A stretch of 64,000 nucleotides of DNA, from positions 620,001-684,000 of the forward strand of contig JADIZV010000002.1 of assembly GCA_016704565.1 (NCBI GenBank), written 5' to 3'. Both the position numbers and the translations under genes were made by a program. A model generated the notes under the pieces. The model worked only from the letters and a program-made list of their open reading frames with translations. It ran no database searches and had not been told where the DNA came from. Shown here one piece after another: positions 40,753-49,750 of the stretch (positions are counted from its first letter, which is position 1; the number at the start of each line of letters is the position of its first letter). The stretch is from Candidatus Phosphoribacter baldrii. Its GTDB lineage: Bacteria > Actinomycetota > Actinomycetes > Actinomycetales > Dermatophilaceae.

Positions 40753-43470
40753 ATGGAGACCGCCGAGATCAGGCGCCGATTCCTCACCTTCTTCGAGAAG
40801 CGGGGGCACACGGTCGTGCCGTCGGCCCCGCTGCTCTACGACGACCCGAACCTGCTGTTTGTCAACGCAGGGATGGTGCCGTTCAAGCCCTACTTCCTCG
40901 GGCAGGAGACCCCGCCGTTCGAGCGGGCCACCAGCGTGCAGAAGTGCGTGCGGACCGGCGACATCGAGGAGGTCGGCAAGACCTCCCGGCACGGCACGTT
41001 CTTCCAGATGAACGGCAACTTCTCGTTCGGCGACTACTTCAAGAAGGGCGCGATCAAGGCGGCCTGGGAGTTGCTCACCACGTCACAGAAGCAGGGCGGC
41101 TACGGCCTGGACGGCGACCGCCTCTGGGCGACGGTCTACCTCGACGACGACGAGGCCGCCGACCTGTGGGTCAAGCACACCGGCATACCGCGCTCCCGGA
41201 TCGTCAAGCGGGGGATGGCCGACAACTTCTGGTCGATGGGCGTCCCCGGGCCGTGCGGTCCGTGCAGCGAGATCTACTACGACCGTGGGCCCGACTACGG
41301 CCGCGAAGGCGGCCCGGCCGTCGACGAGGACCGCTATCTCGAGGTCTGGAACCTCGTCTTCATGCAGAACATCCGTGGTGAGGGCGGGGCCAAAGAGGGC
41401 TACCCGATCCTGGGTGACCTGCCGGCCAAGAACGTCGACACCGGCATGGGCCTGGAGCGTATGGCGGCCATCCTGCAGGGCGTGGACAACCTCTACGAGA
41501 TCGACGAGGTCTACCCGGTCCTGGACAAGGCAGCCGAGCTCACGGGGAAGATCTATGGCGCCAACTCCGGGCGCGACGCCGGCCACAGCCACCCGGACGA
41601 CGTCCGGTTGCGCGTCGTCGCCGACCACGTGCGCTCAAGCCTCATGCTCATCGGTGACGGCGTCACTCCCGGCAACGAGGGCCGCGGGTATGTCCTGCGC
41701 CGGATGCTGCGCCGCGCCGTGCGCTCGATGCGCCTGCTCGGCTTCGACGATCCGGCGCTGCCGCACCTGCTCCCGGTGAGCATGGAGCGGATGAGCAAGT
41801 CCTACCCGCAACTGCGCACCGACTTCGGTCGGATCAGTTCCATCGCGTATGCCGAGGAGGAGGCTTTCCGTCGCACCCTCGCCTCCGGGACCACCCTGCT
41901 CGACGGCGCCGTGGCCCGGCTCAAGAGCGCCGAGCGCAGCAAGGACGAGGGTGCCAAGCCGACCCTGTCCGGTGATGAGGCGTTCGCGCTGCACGACACT
42001 TATGGCTTCCCGATCGACCTCACCTTGGAGATGGCCGCCGAGCAGGGCGTCCAGGTCGACGAGGCTGGGTTCCGCCGACTGATGAAGGAACAGCGCGACC
42101 GCGCCAAGGCCGACGCCAAGGCCAAGAAGAGCGCCCACGGCGAGACGGGCGTCTACCGCGAGGTCGCCGACCGGCTCGGGCATGCCGTCGAGTTCACCGG
42201 CTATGACGAAGTGGTGTCCGAGGCGCGCGTCGCCGGGATCCTGCGTGGCGGCCAAGCGGTGGCCGTCGCCGGGGCTGGCGAGGAGATCGAGCTGGTCCTG
42301 GACCGCACGCCGTTCTATGCCGAAGGCGGCGGCCAGTTGGCCGACGGCGGGCGGATCGAGCTGGCCGGCGGGGCAGTCGTGCAGGTCCGCGACGTCCAGA
42401 GCCCGATCACTGGCCTGTCGGTCCACCGGGCGACGGTCGTCGCGGGCGAGGTTGCGGTCGGGGAGCAGGCGCATGCCTTGGTCGACATCGAGCGTCGGCG
42501 GTCGATCTCGCGGGCGCACACCGCTACGCACATGGTCCACAAGGCGATCCGCGAGGCGCTGGGCGACACGGCCACCCAGGCTGGCTCAGAGAACGGCCCG
42601 GGTCGGTTCCGCTTCGATTTCAACGCCCAGCACGCTATTCCGCTCGGGCAGCTGCAGGAGATCGAGGCCCGGGTCAACGCTGTGCTGCTCGATGACCTCC
42701 CCGTGTCGGCCGAGGTGATGACCCAGGCGCAGGCCCGGGACATCGGCGCGATGGCCCTGTTCGGCGAGAAGTACGGCAGCGCCGTTCGCGTCGTCTCCGT
42801 CGGCGACTGGGCCCGCGAGCTCTGCGGGGGCACCCACACGCCGCGAACCAGCCAGCTCGGCGTGGTCAAGCTCCTCGGAGAGGCATCCATCGGCTCGGGC
42901 GTGCGGCGCGTCGAGGCGCTTGTTGGGGCAGATGCCTATTCCTTCCTCGCTCGCGAGCACGCGATCGTCGGCCAGCTCACCGAGGCGCTCAAGGCCCGCC
43001 CCGAAGAGCTTCCCGAGCGGATCAGCGGCATTCTGGCCAAGCTGCGCGATGCCGAGCGCGAGATCGCCGCCGCGCGCCAGCAGCAGGCCCTCGCCGTCGC
43101 GCCGGGACTGGTGGACTCCGCCCGGGACGTCGGGCCAGTCCGACTGGTCACTCACGACGCGGGCGAGGGCATCGCCCCCGATGATCTCCGCACGCTGGTC
43201 CTGGACGTCCGTGGTCGCCTGGGCGACGCGCGCGCCAGCGTCGTGGCGATGACGGGGTCGGTCAACGCCAAGCCGGTGGTGATCGTCGCCACCAACGCCA
43301 GTGCTCGCGAGGCCGGGGTCAAGGCGGGAGCGCTGGTCCGATTGGCGGCCCAGGTGCTCGGAGGTGGCGGCGGCGGCAAGGACGACCTCGCCCAGGGGGG
43401 CGGCGTCAACGCGGCCGCGATGGGTGCCGCGTTGGGTGCCGTCGAGGACTCGCTCCGGAGCCAGGGCTAG
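40753..43470 (+). CDS. alaS: Alanyl-tRNA synthetase
   Basis: Charges tRNA-Ala and edits mischarged Ser and Gly. The 905-residue protein has the class II catalytic core (GHTVVPSAPLLYDDPNLLFVNAGM, GKTSRHGTFFQMNGNFSFGDYF), the editing domain with HTATH near residues 588-592 and CGGTH near 691 that bind zinc, and the C-Ala oligomerisation domain (GGGGGKDDLAQGGG). ATG 40753 follows a 145-base spacer with an octamer at 40718 and a weak AAGGAC. It heads the conserved alaS-ruvX-mltG-aro run. Confidence 0.96.
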   Translation: METAEIRRRFLTFFEKRGHTVVPSAPLLYDDPNLLFVNAGMVPFKPYFLGQETPPFERATSVQKCVRTGDIEEVGKTSRHGTFFQMNGNFSFGDYFKKGAIKAAWELLTTSQKQGGYGLDGDRLWATVYLDDDEAADLWVKHTGIPRSRIVKRGMADNFWSMGVPGPCGPCSEIYYDRGPDYGREGGPAVDEDRYLEVWNLVFMQNIRGEGGAKEGYPILGDLPAKNVDTGMGLERMAAILQGVDNLYEIDEVYPVLDKAAELTGKIYGANSGRDAGHSHPDDVRLRVVADHVRSSLMLIGDGVTPGNEGRGYVLRRMLRRAVRSMRLLGFDDPALPHLLPVSMERMSKSYPQLRTDFGRISSIAYAEEEAFRRTLASGTTLLDGAVARLKSAERSKDEGAKPTLSGDEAFALHDTYGFPIDLTLEMAAEQGVQVDEAGFRRLMKEQRDRAKADAKAKKSAHGETGVYREVADRLGHAVEFTGYDEVVSEARVAGILRGGQAVAVAGAGEEIELVLDRTPFYAEGGGQLADGGRIELAGGAVVQVRDVQSPITGLSVHRATVVAGEVAVGEQAHALVDIERRRSISRAHTATHMVHKAIREALGDTATQAGSENGPGRFRFDFNAQHAIPLGQLQEIEARVNAVLLDDLPVSAEVMTQAQARDIGAMALFGEKYGSAVRVVSVGDWARELCGGTHTPRTSQLGVVKLLGEASIGSGVRRVEALVGADAYSFLAREHAIVGQLTEALKARPEELPERISGILAKLRDAEREIAAARQQQALAVAPGLVDSARDVGPVRLVTHDAGEGIAPDDLRTLVLDVRGRLGDARASVVAMTGSVNAKPVVIVATNASAREAGVKAGALVRLAAQVLGGGGGGKDDLAQGGGVNAAAMGAALGAVEDSLRSQG

Positions 43471-43479
43471 GCCAGGGAT

Positions 43480-43980
43480 ATGCCGTCGCTGGGCCGACGC
43501 ATGGGTGTCGACGTCGGGGCTGTCCGGGTAGGCGTCGCGCAAAGCGATCCGGACGGCATACTCGCCACTCCGGTGACCACGTTGGTCCGCGACCCGAGCA
43601 ATCCGCAGGCCGACCTCTCGGCCCTGGCCGACTTGGTCCGCGAAGGGGAGGTGACCTGTGTGTATGTCGGTCTGCCCCTGCACCTGTCCGGCGCGCCGGG
43701 CGATGCGGCGCAACTTGCCCGCGCGTATGCCGTCGCGCTTGCTGCGCGGGTGGCACCGGTCCGCGTACGGTTGGTCGACGAGCGGCTCACCAGTGTCGCG
43801 TCCCATCGCCTGCTGCACGAAAGCGGACGGCCGGGGCGCACGCACCGGGCCGTCGTCGACCAGGTGGCTGCTGTGCTCATCCTCGATGCCGCACTTGAGG
43901 CTGAGCGGGCCACCGGAATCCCGCCGGGGGAACTGGTCAGCACGAGCGGGCGCAAGCCCCGGATGAAGGGACGAGCATGA
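43480..43980 (+). CDS. ruvX: YqgF/RuvX-type Holliday-junction resolvase-like nuclease
   Basis: The 166-residue RNase H-fold protein has GVDVGAVRVGVAQSDPDG with the first acidic residue, VYVGLPLHLSG, VRLVDERLTSV with the second and a C-terminal HRAVVDQVAAVLILDAAL with the third. In E. coli the family acts in 16S 5'-end maturation. It lies nine bases after alaS and overlaps mltG (ATGA). Octamers at 43554 and 43725 fall inside; the first encodes Gly-Ile-Leu with an ATA codon. Confidence 0.9.
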   Translation: MPSLGRRMGVDVGAVRVGVAQSDPDGILATPVTTLVRDPSNPQADLSALADLVREGEVTCVYVGLPLHLSGAPGDAAQLARAYAVALAARVAPVRVRLVDERLTSVASHRLLHESGRPGRTHRAVVDQVAAVLILDAALEAERATGIPPGELVSTSGRKPRMKGRA

Positions 43981-45293
43981 CCGACGGCCCCGAGGGCGCG
44001 TCCCGCGACGATGTCTTCGATCAAGACACCTATCTGTCCGACGGTTATGACCACCACGGTGATGACGGCGGGCACGGCGTCCAGGCCCACGCTGACGACT
44101 ACGGGGGCCACAGCCACGTCGGATACGACTCGGGCGATGCGGCATACGAGACCTATGAGACGTACGGCGAGGACACGGGGGCCTTCGGGTTCGCCGAGGA
44201 CTCCCGTCGGGCCCGGCGCGAACGACGCAACGCGGGCCGGGGAGCTCGCCGATTCGTCGTGTTGCTCGTGGCCTTGGGCCTGATCGCTGGCGCGGGCTAC
44301 CTCGGCTACTCCGCGATACGTCCCTTGTTGGAACGGTCGTCGGAGTCGGCGGACTACCCAGGTCCGGGCGGGGCGGCGCTCACCTTCACCGTCAAGGACG
44401 GCGACACGGGTCGAGCGATCGGCTCCAGCCTGCAGAGTGCGGGCATTGTGCTCACGGCCAAAGCCTTCGTCGACGCCTGCAACGCCGAGGCACGCTGTGC
44501 GGGCATCCAACCCGGGGACTATGCCGTGAAGAAGGAGATGCGGGCGGCGGACGTCCTGGCCATCCTCGTCGATCCCAAGAACCGGCAGAACCCCAAGGTG
44601 ACCATCCGCGAGGGCCTGTGGGCCAGCGAGATCTATGCCCTGCTCGGCAAGGCGACCAAACATGCGACGAGCGACTACGAGGCCGCGGCCAAGAGCCCCG
44701 ATGTCTTGGCCCTGTTGCCGACGTCAGCCGGAGGCAACGTCGAGGGTTACCTCTTCCCGGCCACTTACGAGTTCTCCGAGAAGGATTCGGCGGCGACCCA
44801 GCTCAAGGCCATGATCGGCAAGGCCGTCAAGGTGCTCAACGACCTCAAGGTCCCCTCGGATCAGGCCGAGAAGCTCATGATCATCGCGAGCATCGTCGAG
44901 GCCGAGGCCAAACGGCCCGAGGACCGGGCCAAGGTCGCCCGCGTGGTGCTCAACCGGCTCGCCAAACCGATGCGTCTGCAACTGGACTCGACGGTCAGCT
45001 ACGGGGTGAAGAAGCGCGCGATCACGACGACTGATGCCGAACGAGCCACCGTCAACGCGTGGAACACCTACACCAAGGACGGCCTGCCGGGTGGCCCGAT
45101 CTCCAACCCGGGGATCGCGTCGATCGAGGCGGCCGCAGCACCGGTCGCGGGAGCCTGGCTGTTCTTCGTCGCCGTCAACCCCGAAACGGGTGAGACGAAG
45201 TTCGCGGCGACTCAGGCCGAGCACGACCAATACGTCGCCGAGTTCCAGGCCTGGTGCAACGCCCCCGAGAACAAGGGGAAGTGCTCTCGGTGA
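43977..45293 (+). CDS. mltG: Endolytic murein transglycosylase MltG
   Basis: Cuts nascent peptidoglycan and terminates glycan strands at the membrane. The 438-residue protein has a cytoplasmic N-tail of about 75 residues rich in Asp, His, Gly and Tyr, a basic patch (RRARRERRNAGRGARR), a membrane helix near residues 93-113 and an extracytoplasmic YceG domain. The catalytic Glu is in IASIVEAEAKRPEDRAKVARV near residue 307. The His/Asp-rich tail is peculiar and may bind metal or a partner. It overlaps ruvX and aroE. Confidence 0.93.
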   Translation: MTDGPEGASRDDVFDQDTYLSDGYDHHGDDGGHGVQAHADDYGGHSHVGYDSGDAAYETYETYGEDTGAFGFAEDSRRARRERRNAGRGARRFVVLLVALGLIAGAGYLGYSAIRPLLERSSESADYPGPGGAALTFTVKDGDTGRAIGSSLQSAGIVLTAKAFVDACNAEARCAGIQPGDYAVKKEMRAADVLAILVDPKNRQNPKVTIREGLWASEIYALLGKATKHATSDYEAAAKSPDVLALLPTSAGGNVEGYLFPATYEFSEKDSAATQLKAMIGKAVKVLNDLKVPSDQAEKLMIIASIVEAEAKRPEDRAKVARVVLNRLAKPMRLQLDSTVSYGVKKRAITTTDAERATVNAWNTYTKDGLPGGPISNPGIASIEAAAAPVAGAWLFFVAVNPETGETKFAATQAEHDQYVAEFQAWCNAPENKGKCSR

Positions 45294-46111
45294 GTTCGTC
45301 GGTGCGGATCCGCTGCGGGGTGCGGGGCTCGCCCATCGAGCACTCGCTGTCGCCGGTGCTGCACCGCGCGGCATACCGGGCGCTCGGGCTCGCCGACTGG
45401 TGCTATGACCGGGCGCGTGTCGAGGCGGACGAACTGGCCGCGCACGTGGCCGGGCTCGACAGCTCATGGCGTGGGCTCTCGCTCACCATGCCGCTCAAGG
45501 AGGCGGCGTTCGAGGTCGTCCACACTGCCTCGGACCTGGCTGTCCGGGTCGGTGCGATCAACACGCTGGTCCGGGACGAGGCCGGTTGGTCGGGGCACAA
45601 CACCGACGTCTACGGCGTCGCGGAGGCGCTACGTGCGGCGGGAGTGACCCACGCTCGGGCCGCGATCCTCGTCGGCGCCGGTGCCACGGCCCGCTCGGCC
45701 CTCGCGGCGCTGGCCGAGCTGGGCGCCGCCTCGGTGAGTTTCATGGTCCGCGACGCCGTGCGCCCCAGCACGCTCGCTCTCGCCGGTGATCTCGGCCTCG
45801 ATACCCAGACCGTGCCGATGGGGCACTGGCCGTTCGGCACTGACGTCATCGTCAGCACGATCCCGGCGACCGCGTATGCCGGTCTGATCGGCGCCCTGCC
45901 CGAAGCCCACCCCGGGCACGCCGTCCTCGACTGCGTCTACGGTGACGGACCGAGCCCCCTGCTCGGGGTCGCCAAGGAGCTGGGCTATGCCGTGGTCGAC
46001 GGGACCGACCTGCTGCTGCACCAAGCGCGCGAACAAGTCCGGCTGATGACCGGGCACGCCGCCCCCACCGAGGCGATGCGGGACGCGCTGCTGGCTGCGA
46101 TGGACCGCTGA
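45290..46111 (+). CDS. aroE: Shikimate dehydrogenase
   Basis: Reduces 3-dehydroshikimate to shikimate with NADPH. The 273-residue protein has GSPIEHSLSPVLHRAAY (shikimate-binding Ser), LSLTMPLKEAAF with the catalytic Lys in place of the usual VTxPxK, NTLVRDEAGWSGHNTDVYG with the catalytic Asp, and VGAGATARSALAAL for NADP binding. GTG 45290 overlaps the mltG stop (GTGA), with AAGGGGAAG upstream. GTG 45281 is an alternative. Confidence 0.93.
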   Translation: MSSSVRIRCGVRGSPIEHSLSPVLHRAAYRALGLADWCYDRARVEADELAAHVAGLDSSWRGLSLTMPLKEAAFEVVHTASDLAVRVGAINTLVRDEAGWSGHNTDVYGVAEALRAAGVTHARAAILVGAGATARSALAALAELGAASVSFMVRDAVRPSTLALAGDLGLDTQTVPMGHWPFGTDVIVSTIPATAYAGLIGALPEAHPGHAVLDCVYGDGPSPLLGVAKELGYAVVDGTDLLLHQAREQVRLMTGHAAPTEAMRDALLAAMDR

Positions 46112-46145
46112 TGGGCACCTCCACGCGATCGGTTCGGAACCCCCG

Positions 46146-46820
46146 ATGACCGTGCTCACCCAGCCCGGACCGTGGTGGCTCGTCCTGGCGGTCGTCATGG
46201 CTGGGGCGGGGTTGGGACGATGGCTGGCCAAGCAGCTCGCGAGCGGCGGCTACCGCCTGGACGATGAGTGGGACCGCCCGGTGCCGACCAGGACCTGGTT
46301 GCTCGTCGGGCTCCTGCCCTTGGTCTGGGGGTTGATTGCGTGGCGGGTCGGCGGGCCCGGCACGCTGCTGGCGGTCCCGGCCTTGATGCTGGTGGGCTTC
46401 TCCGGGGTCGCCCTGGCCTGGATCGACCTGGACATCCATCGGCTGCCCCACGGCCTCACCTATCCCACGGCGATCGCCGCCCAAGGCCTGCTGCTCGTGG
46501 CGAGTGCGGTCTCGGGGAGTTGGTGGCCGTTGGGCCGCGCGCTCGCCAGCGGCGCGGCGGCATACATTGTGTTGCTCCTTCTCGCCCTGGTGTCGCGGGG
46601 GCAGTTCGGGCTGGGCGACGTCACCCTTGGGGGCATCCTCGGCCTGACGCTGGGCTTCATCGACGCCCGGATGCCGTGGGAGGCCTTGCTGCTGGCCTTC
46701 GTCACCAGCGGCGTCGTGTCGCTCGTCGGCCTCATCACGCGTCGGCTCACCTTGCGCTCGGACCTCGCGTTCGGGCCCTATCTGCTCCTCGGCGCGCTGC
46801 TCGCGGTCCTGCTCGGCTGA
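46146..46820 (+). CDS. Prepilin peptidase (A24 family)
   Basis: An aspartic membrane peptidase that cleaves and often methylates type IV pilin-like leader peptides. The 224-residue protein has about six membrane helices, the first catalytic Asp in AWIDLDIHRLP (residues 92-101) and the second in GLGD (155-158). It lacks the N-terminal cysteine-bearing methylase domain of PilD. It sits between aroE and aroC, a place it also takes in other actinobacteria. No pilin or com genes are in the window. It is of interest given the uptake-signal-like octamers, but the link is only suggestive. Confidence 0.88.
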   Translation: MTVLTQPGPWWLVLAVVMAGAGLGRWLAKQLASGGYRLDDEWDRPVPTRTWLLVGLLPLVWGLIAWRVGGPGTLLAVPALMLVGFSGVALAWIDLDIHRLPHGLTYPTAIAAQGLLLVASAVSGSWWPLGRALASGAAAYIVLLLLALVSRGQFGLGDVTLGGILGLTLGFIDARMPWEALLLAFVTSGVVSLVGLITRRLTLRSDLAFGPYLLLGALLAVLLG

Positions 46821-46878
46821 CGTCTTGCCATCCGGGTCGCGGCGCGGGCCGAGTCGATCAGCGTGGGAGGATGCCGTC

Positions 46879-48102
46879 ATGCTGCGTTGGCTCACCGCCG
46901 GGGAGTCCCACGGCCCCGCCCTCGTCGCGATCCTCGAAGGCCTGCCCGCGGGCGTCGAGGTCTCCCGCACCGACCTTGGGCGGGCGCTGGCCCGTCGGCG
47001 CCTGGGTTTCGGGCGAGGCGCACGAATGGCCTTCGAGCAGGACGAGGTCGAGTTCCTCGGCGGAGTCAGGCACGGGCGCACCCTCGGCTCGCCGGTCGCC
47101 ATCCGGGTCGGCAACTCGGAGTGGCCCAAGTGGCAGACCGTCATGAGCCCGGAGGCGGTCGACCCCGGGGCATATGCCGCCGCCAATGACGTCAACGCTG
47201 AGAAGGAGATCGCCCGCAACCGGCCGTTGACGCGCCCCCGGCCGGGCCACGCCGACCTGGTCGGCATGCAGAAGTACGGTTTCGACGACGCCCGCCCGAT
47301 CCTGGAACGCGCTTCGGCTCGCGAGACGGCCGCCCGGGTGGCGCTCGGCGAGGTCGCGGCCCGGTTCCTCGAACAGGCCGTGGGCATCCGGTTGGTCTCG
47401 CACACCGTGGCTATCGGCACGGCGACGGTCGGCGACGACGCGCCGGTGCCCCTGCCCGAGGATGTTGACCGGCTCGACGCCGACCCGGTCCGCACCCTCG
47501 ACGAGATGGGGTCAGCGGCGATGGTGGCGCAGGTCGAGGCGGCCCGCAGCGACGGTGACACCCTCGGCGGGGTCGTCGAGGTGCTCGCCTACGGCGTGCC
47601 CCCGGGCCTGGGCTCGCACGTCCACTGGGACCGGCGGCTGGACGCCCGTCTGGCCGGGGCACTCATGGGCGTCCAGGCGATTAAGGGCGTCGAGGTCGGC
47701 GACGGGTTCCAGACCGCGCGGCGGCGCGGCTCACAGGCCCACGACGAGATGGACCGCCGCGCCGACGGGGTCATCGAGCGTCGCACCGGTCGTGCTGGCG
47801 GCACCGAAGGTGGCATGTCGACCGGCCAGGTCCTACGGGTGCGGGCCGCGATGAAACCGATCTCCACGGTCCCGCGGTCGCTGGACACCGTCGACATCGC
47901 CTCCGACGAACCGGCCAAAGCCATTCACCAGCGCTCGGACGTCTGCGCGGTGCCCGCGGCCGGAGTCGTCGCAGAGGCCATGGTTGCGTTGGTCCTCGCC
48001 GAGGCTGTGCTGGAGAAGTTCGGTGGCGACTCGGTGGCCGAGACGGCACGCAACCACACGGCATACCTGGCGGCGATCCCCGAGCGGATGCGGACCTGGT
48101 GA
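46879..48102 (+). CDS. aroC: Chorismate synthase
   Basis: Converts EPSP to chorismate using reduced FMN. The 407-residue protein begins MLRWLTAGESHGPALVAILEGLPAG, the first family signature. It has the long RPRPGHADLVGMQKY signature with the catalytic His, and a third one with the RASARETAARVA segment that binds FMN. ATG 46879 has GGGAGGA eight bases before. It is followed 13 bases on by the aroK-aroB fusion. Confidence 0.95.
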   Translation: MLRWLTAGESHGPALVAILEGLPAGVEVSRTDLGRALARRRLGFGRGARMAFEQDEVEFLGGVRHGRTLGSPVAIRVGNSEWPKWQTVMSPEAVDPGAYAAANDVNAEKEIARNRPLTRPRPGHADLVGMQKYGFDDARPILERASARETAARVALGEVAARFLEQAVGIRLVSHTVAIGTATVGDDAPVPLPEDVDRLDADPVRTLDEMGSAAMVAQVEAARSDGDTLGGVVEVLAYGVPPGLGSHVHWDRRLDARLAGALMGVQAIKGVEVGDGFQTARRRGSQAHDEMDRRADGVIERRTGRAGGTEGGMSTGQVLRVRAAMKPISTVPRSLDTVDIASDEPAKAIHQRSDVCAVPAAGVVAEAMVALVLAEAVLEKFGGDSVAETARNHTAYLAAIPERMRTW

Positions 48103-48115
48103 TGGGGCACGTGCC

Positions 48116-49699
48116 GTGATCGTGCTCGTCGGCTTCATGGGCGCCGGAAAGAGCACTGTCGGCCGGTCCTTGGCCGACCGCCTGGGCCTGCCGTTCCTGG
48201 ACAGCGACACGGTGATCGAGGAACGTGCGGGTCGCTCGATCGCGCAGGTCTTCGCCTCGGACGGGGAGTCGGCATTCCGCGCGCTTGAGGCCGCGACGAT
48301 CGCCGACCTGCTGGACGGGCCATCCGCGGTGCTCTCGTTGGGCGGTGGCGCGTGCGGCAACCCGACGACTCGGGGGCGCTTGGCCGGTCACACCGTGGTC
48401 CACCTGGAAGTGTCCTTCGACCAGGCCCTTGCTCGCGTCGGCGCAGACCCGCGCCGTCCCGTTCTCGCCGCGCCCGACCTCGCCGACCGGTATGCCGCCC
48501 GCCAGGCCGACTATGCCCGGGTCGCCACCGTGACGGTCCGGACCGACGCCCGCCGACCGGGAGAGGTGGCTGCCGAGATCGCCGCGGCCCTCGCGGCCGA
48601 CGCCGGACGCGCCGCCCGGCTGGTCCACGTCGGTCCCGACGGACCGGGCGGCTACGACGTGCTCGTGGGGCCGGGAGCCTCGGCCCGGCTGCCCGGCCTC
48701 GTTCCAGCCGGTGCGGTGCGTGCCCTGGTGGTGCACACCCGATCGGTGGCCACGCTCGCCGAGGGAGTACGGGCGATGCTGGGTGAGGCGGGGTGCACGG
48801 CATACCTTGCTGAAGTCCCCGACGCGGAAGCGGCCAAGACGGCGCAGGTGGCGGCAAGTCTGTGGAGCCTGCTGGGGCAGGCGGGCTTCACCCGCACCGA
48901 CCTGGTGGTCGGTGTCGGCGGCGGCGCGGTGACCGACCTGGCCGGTTTCGTCGCTGCGAGCTGGCTGCGAGGGGTCCCGGTCATCCAGGTGCCGACGACG
49001 TTGGCCGGCATGGTCGACGCCGCGGTCGGCGGGAAGACCGGCATCAACATCGCCGAGGGCAAGAACCTCGTCGGAGCCTTCCACCCTCCGGCCGCCGTGC
49101 TGTGCGACACCGACACCCTGCGGACGTTGCCCGCGGCCGAGTTGTCGCCCGGCATGGCCGAGGTCGTCAAGCACGGGTTCATCGCCGACCCGCGCACCCT
49201 TGAGCTCATCGAGGCCGACCCGGTGTTGGCGGTCGATCCAACCGGCCCGGTGTTGCCCGAGTTGGTCGAGCGGTCAGTCCGGGTCAAGGCGCACGTCGTC
49301 ACCGAAGACCTGCGCGAGTCGTCGCTGCGGGAGATCCTCAACTATGGGCACACCTTCGGACACGCCGTCGAACAGGTGGAGGGCTACCTCTGGCGGCACG
49401 GGTCGGCGGTCTCGGTCGGTCTCGTGTATGCCGCAGCGCTGGGTCGCCTGTCCGGCCGGACGTCCGCGGACCTGGCCCAGCGGCATACCGACGTGCTGGC
49501 GTCCGTGGGGCTGCCGGTGCGCTACCCGGATGCGGCGGGCGAGCGCTGGTCGGCGCTGCTGACCGCGATGAGCCGCGACAAGAAGACCCGCGGCGCCACG
49601 CTGCGGTTCGTCGTGCTCGACGGACTCGCTCAACCGGGGCGGCTGGAGGGGCCGAGCGAGGACCTGCTTCGGGCTGCCTACCGTGAGGTCGCGGGCTGA
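48116..49699 (+). CDS. aroKB: Fused shikimate kinase / 3-dehydroquinate synthase (AroKB)
   Basis: One open frame of 527 residues carries two consecutive shikimate-pathway enzymes. Residues 1 to about 165 are shikimate kinase, with Walker A GFMGAGKSTVG near 6-16, the shikimate-binding DSDTVIEERAGRSI and GGGAC. Residues about 175-527 are 3-dehydroquinate synthase, with GVGGGAVTDLAGFVAASWLRG for NAD, VDAAVGGKTGIN, and the metal ligands in EVVKHGFI and NYGHTFGHA. The linker is only 10-15 residues and no stop or start codon separates the parts. Fusions of this order are known from Thermotoga and bifidobacteria; most actinobacteria have two genes. Confidence 0.92.
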   Translation: MIVLVGFMGAGKSTVGRSLADRLGLPFLDSDTVIEERAGRSIAQVFASDGESAFRALEAATIADLLDGPSAVLSLGGGACGNPTTRGRLAGHTVVHLEVSFDQALARVGADPRRPVLAAPDLADRYAARQADYARVATVTVRTDARRPGEVAAEIAAALAADAGRAARLVHVGPDGPGGYDVLVGPGASARLPGLVPAGAVRALVVHTRSVATLAEGVRAMLGEAGCTAYLAEVPDAEAAKTAQVAASLWSLLGQAGFTRTDLVVGVGGGAVTDLAGFVAASWLRGVPVIQVPTTLAGMVDAAVGGKTGINIAEGKNLVGAFHPPAAVLCDTDTLRTLPAAELSPGMAEVVKHGFIADPRTLELIEADPVLAVDPTGPVLPELVERSVRVKAHVVTEDLRESSLREILNYGHTFGHAVEQVEGYLWRHGSAVSVGLVYAAALGRLSGRTSADLAQRHTDVLASVGLPVRYPDAAGERWSALLTAMSRDKKTRGATLRFVVLDGLAQPGRLEGPSEDLLRAAYREVAG

Positions 49700-49750
49700 C
49701 CCGCCCACAGGAGTGGCCGGTCGGTGACGACCGGCCGGGAGGTGAACGAC

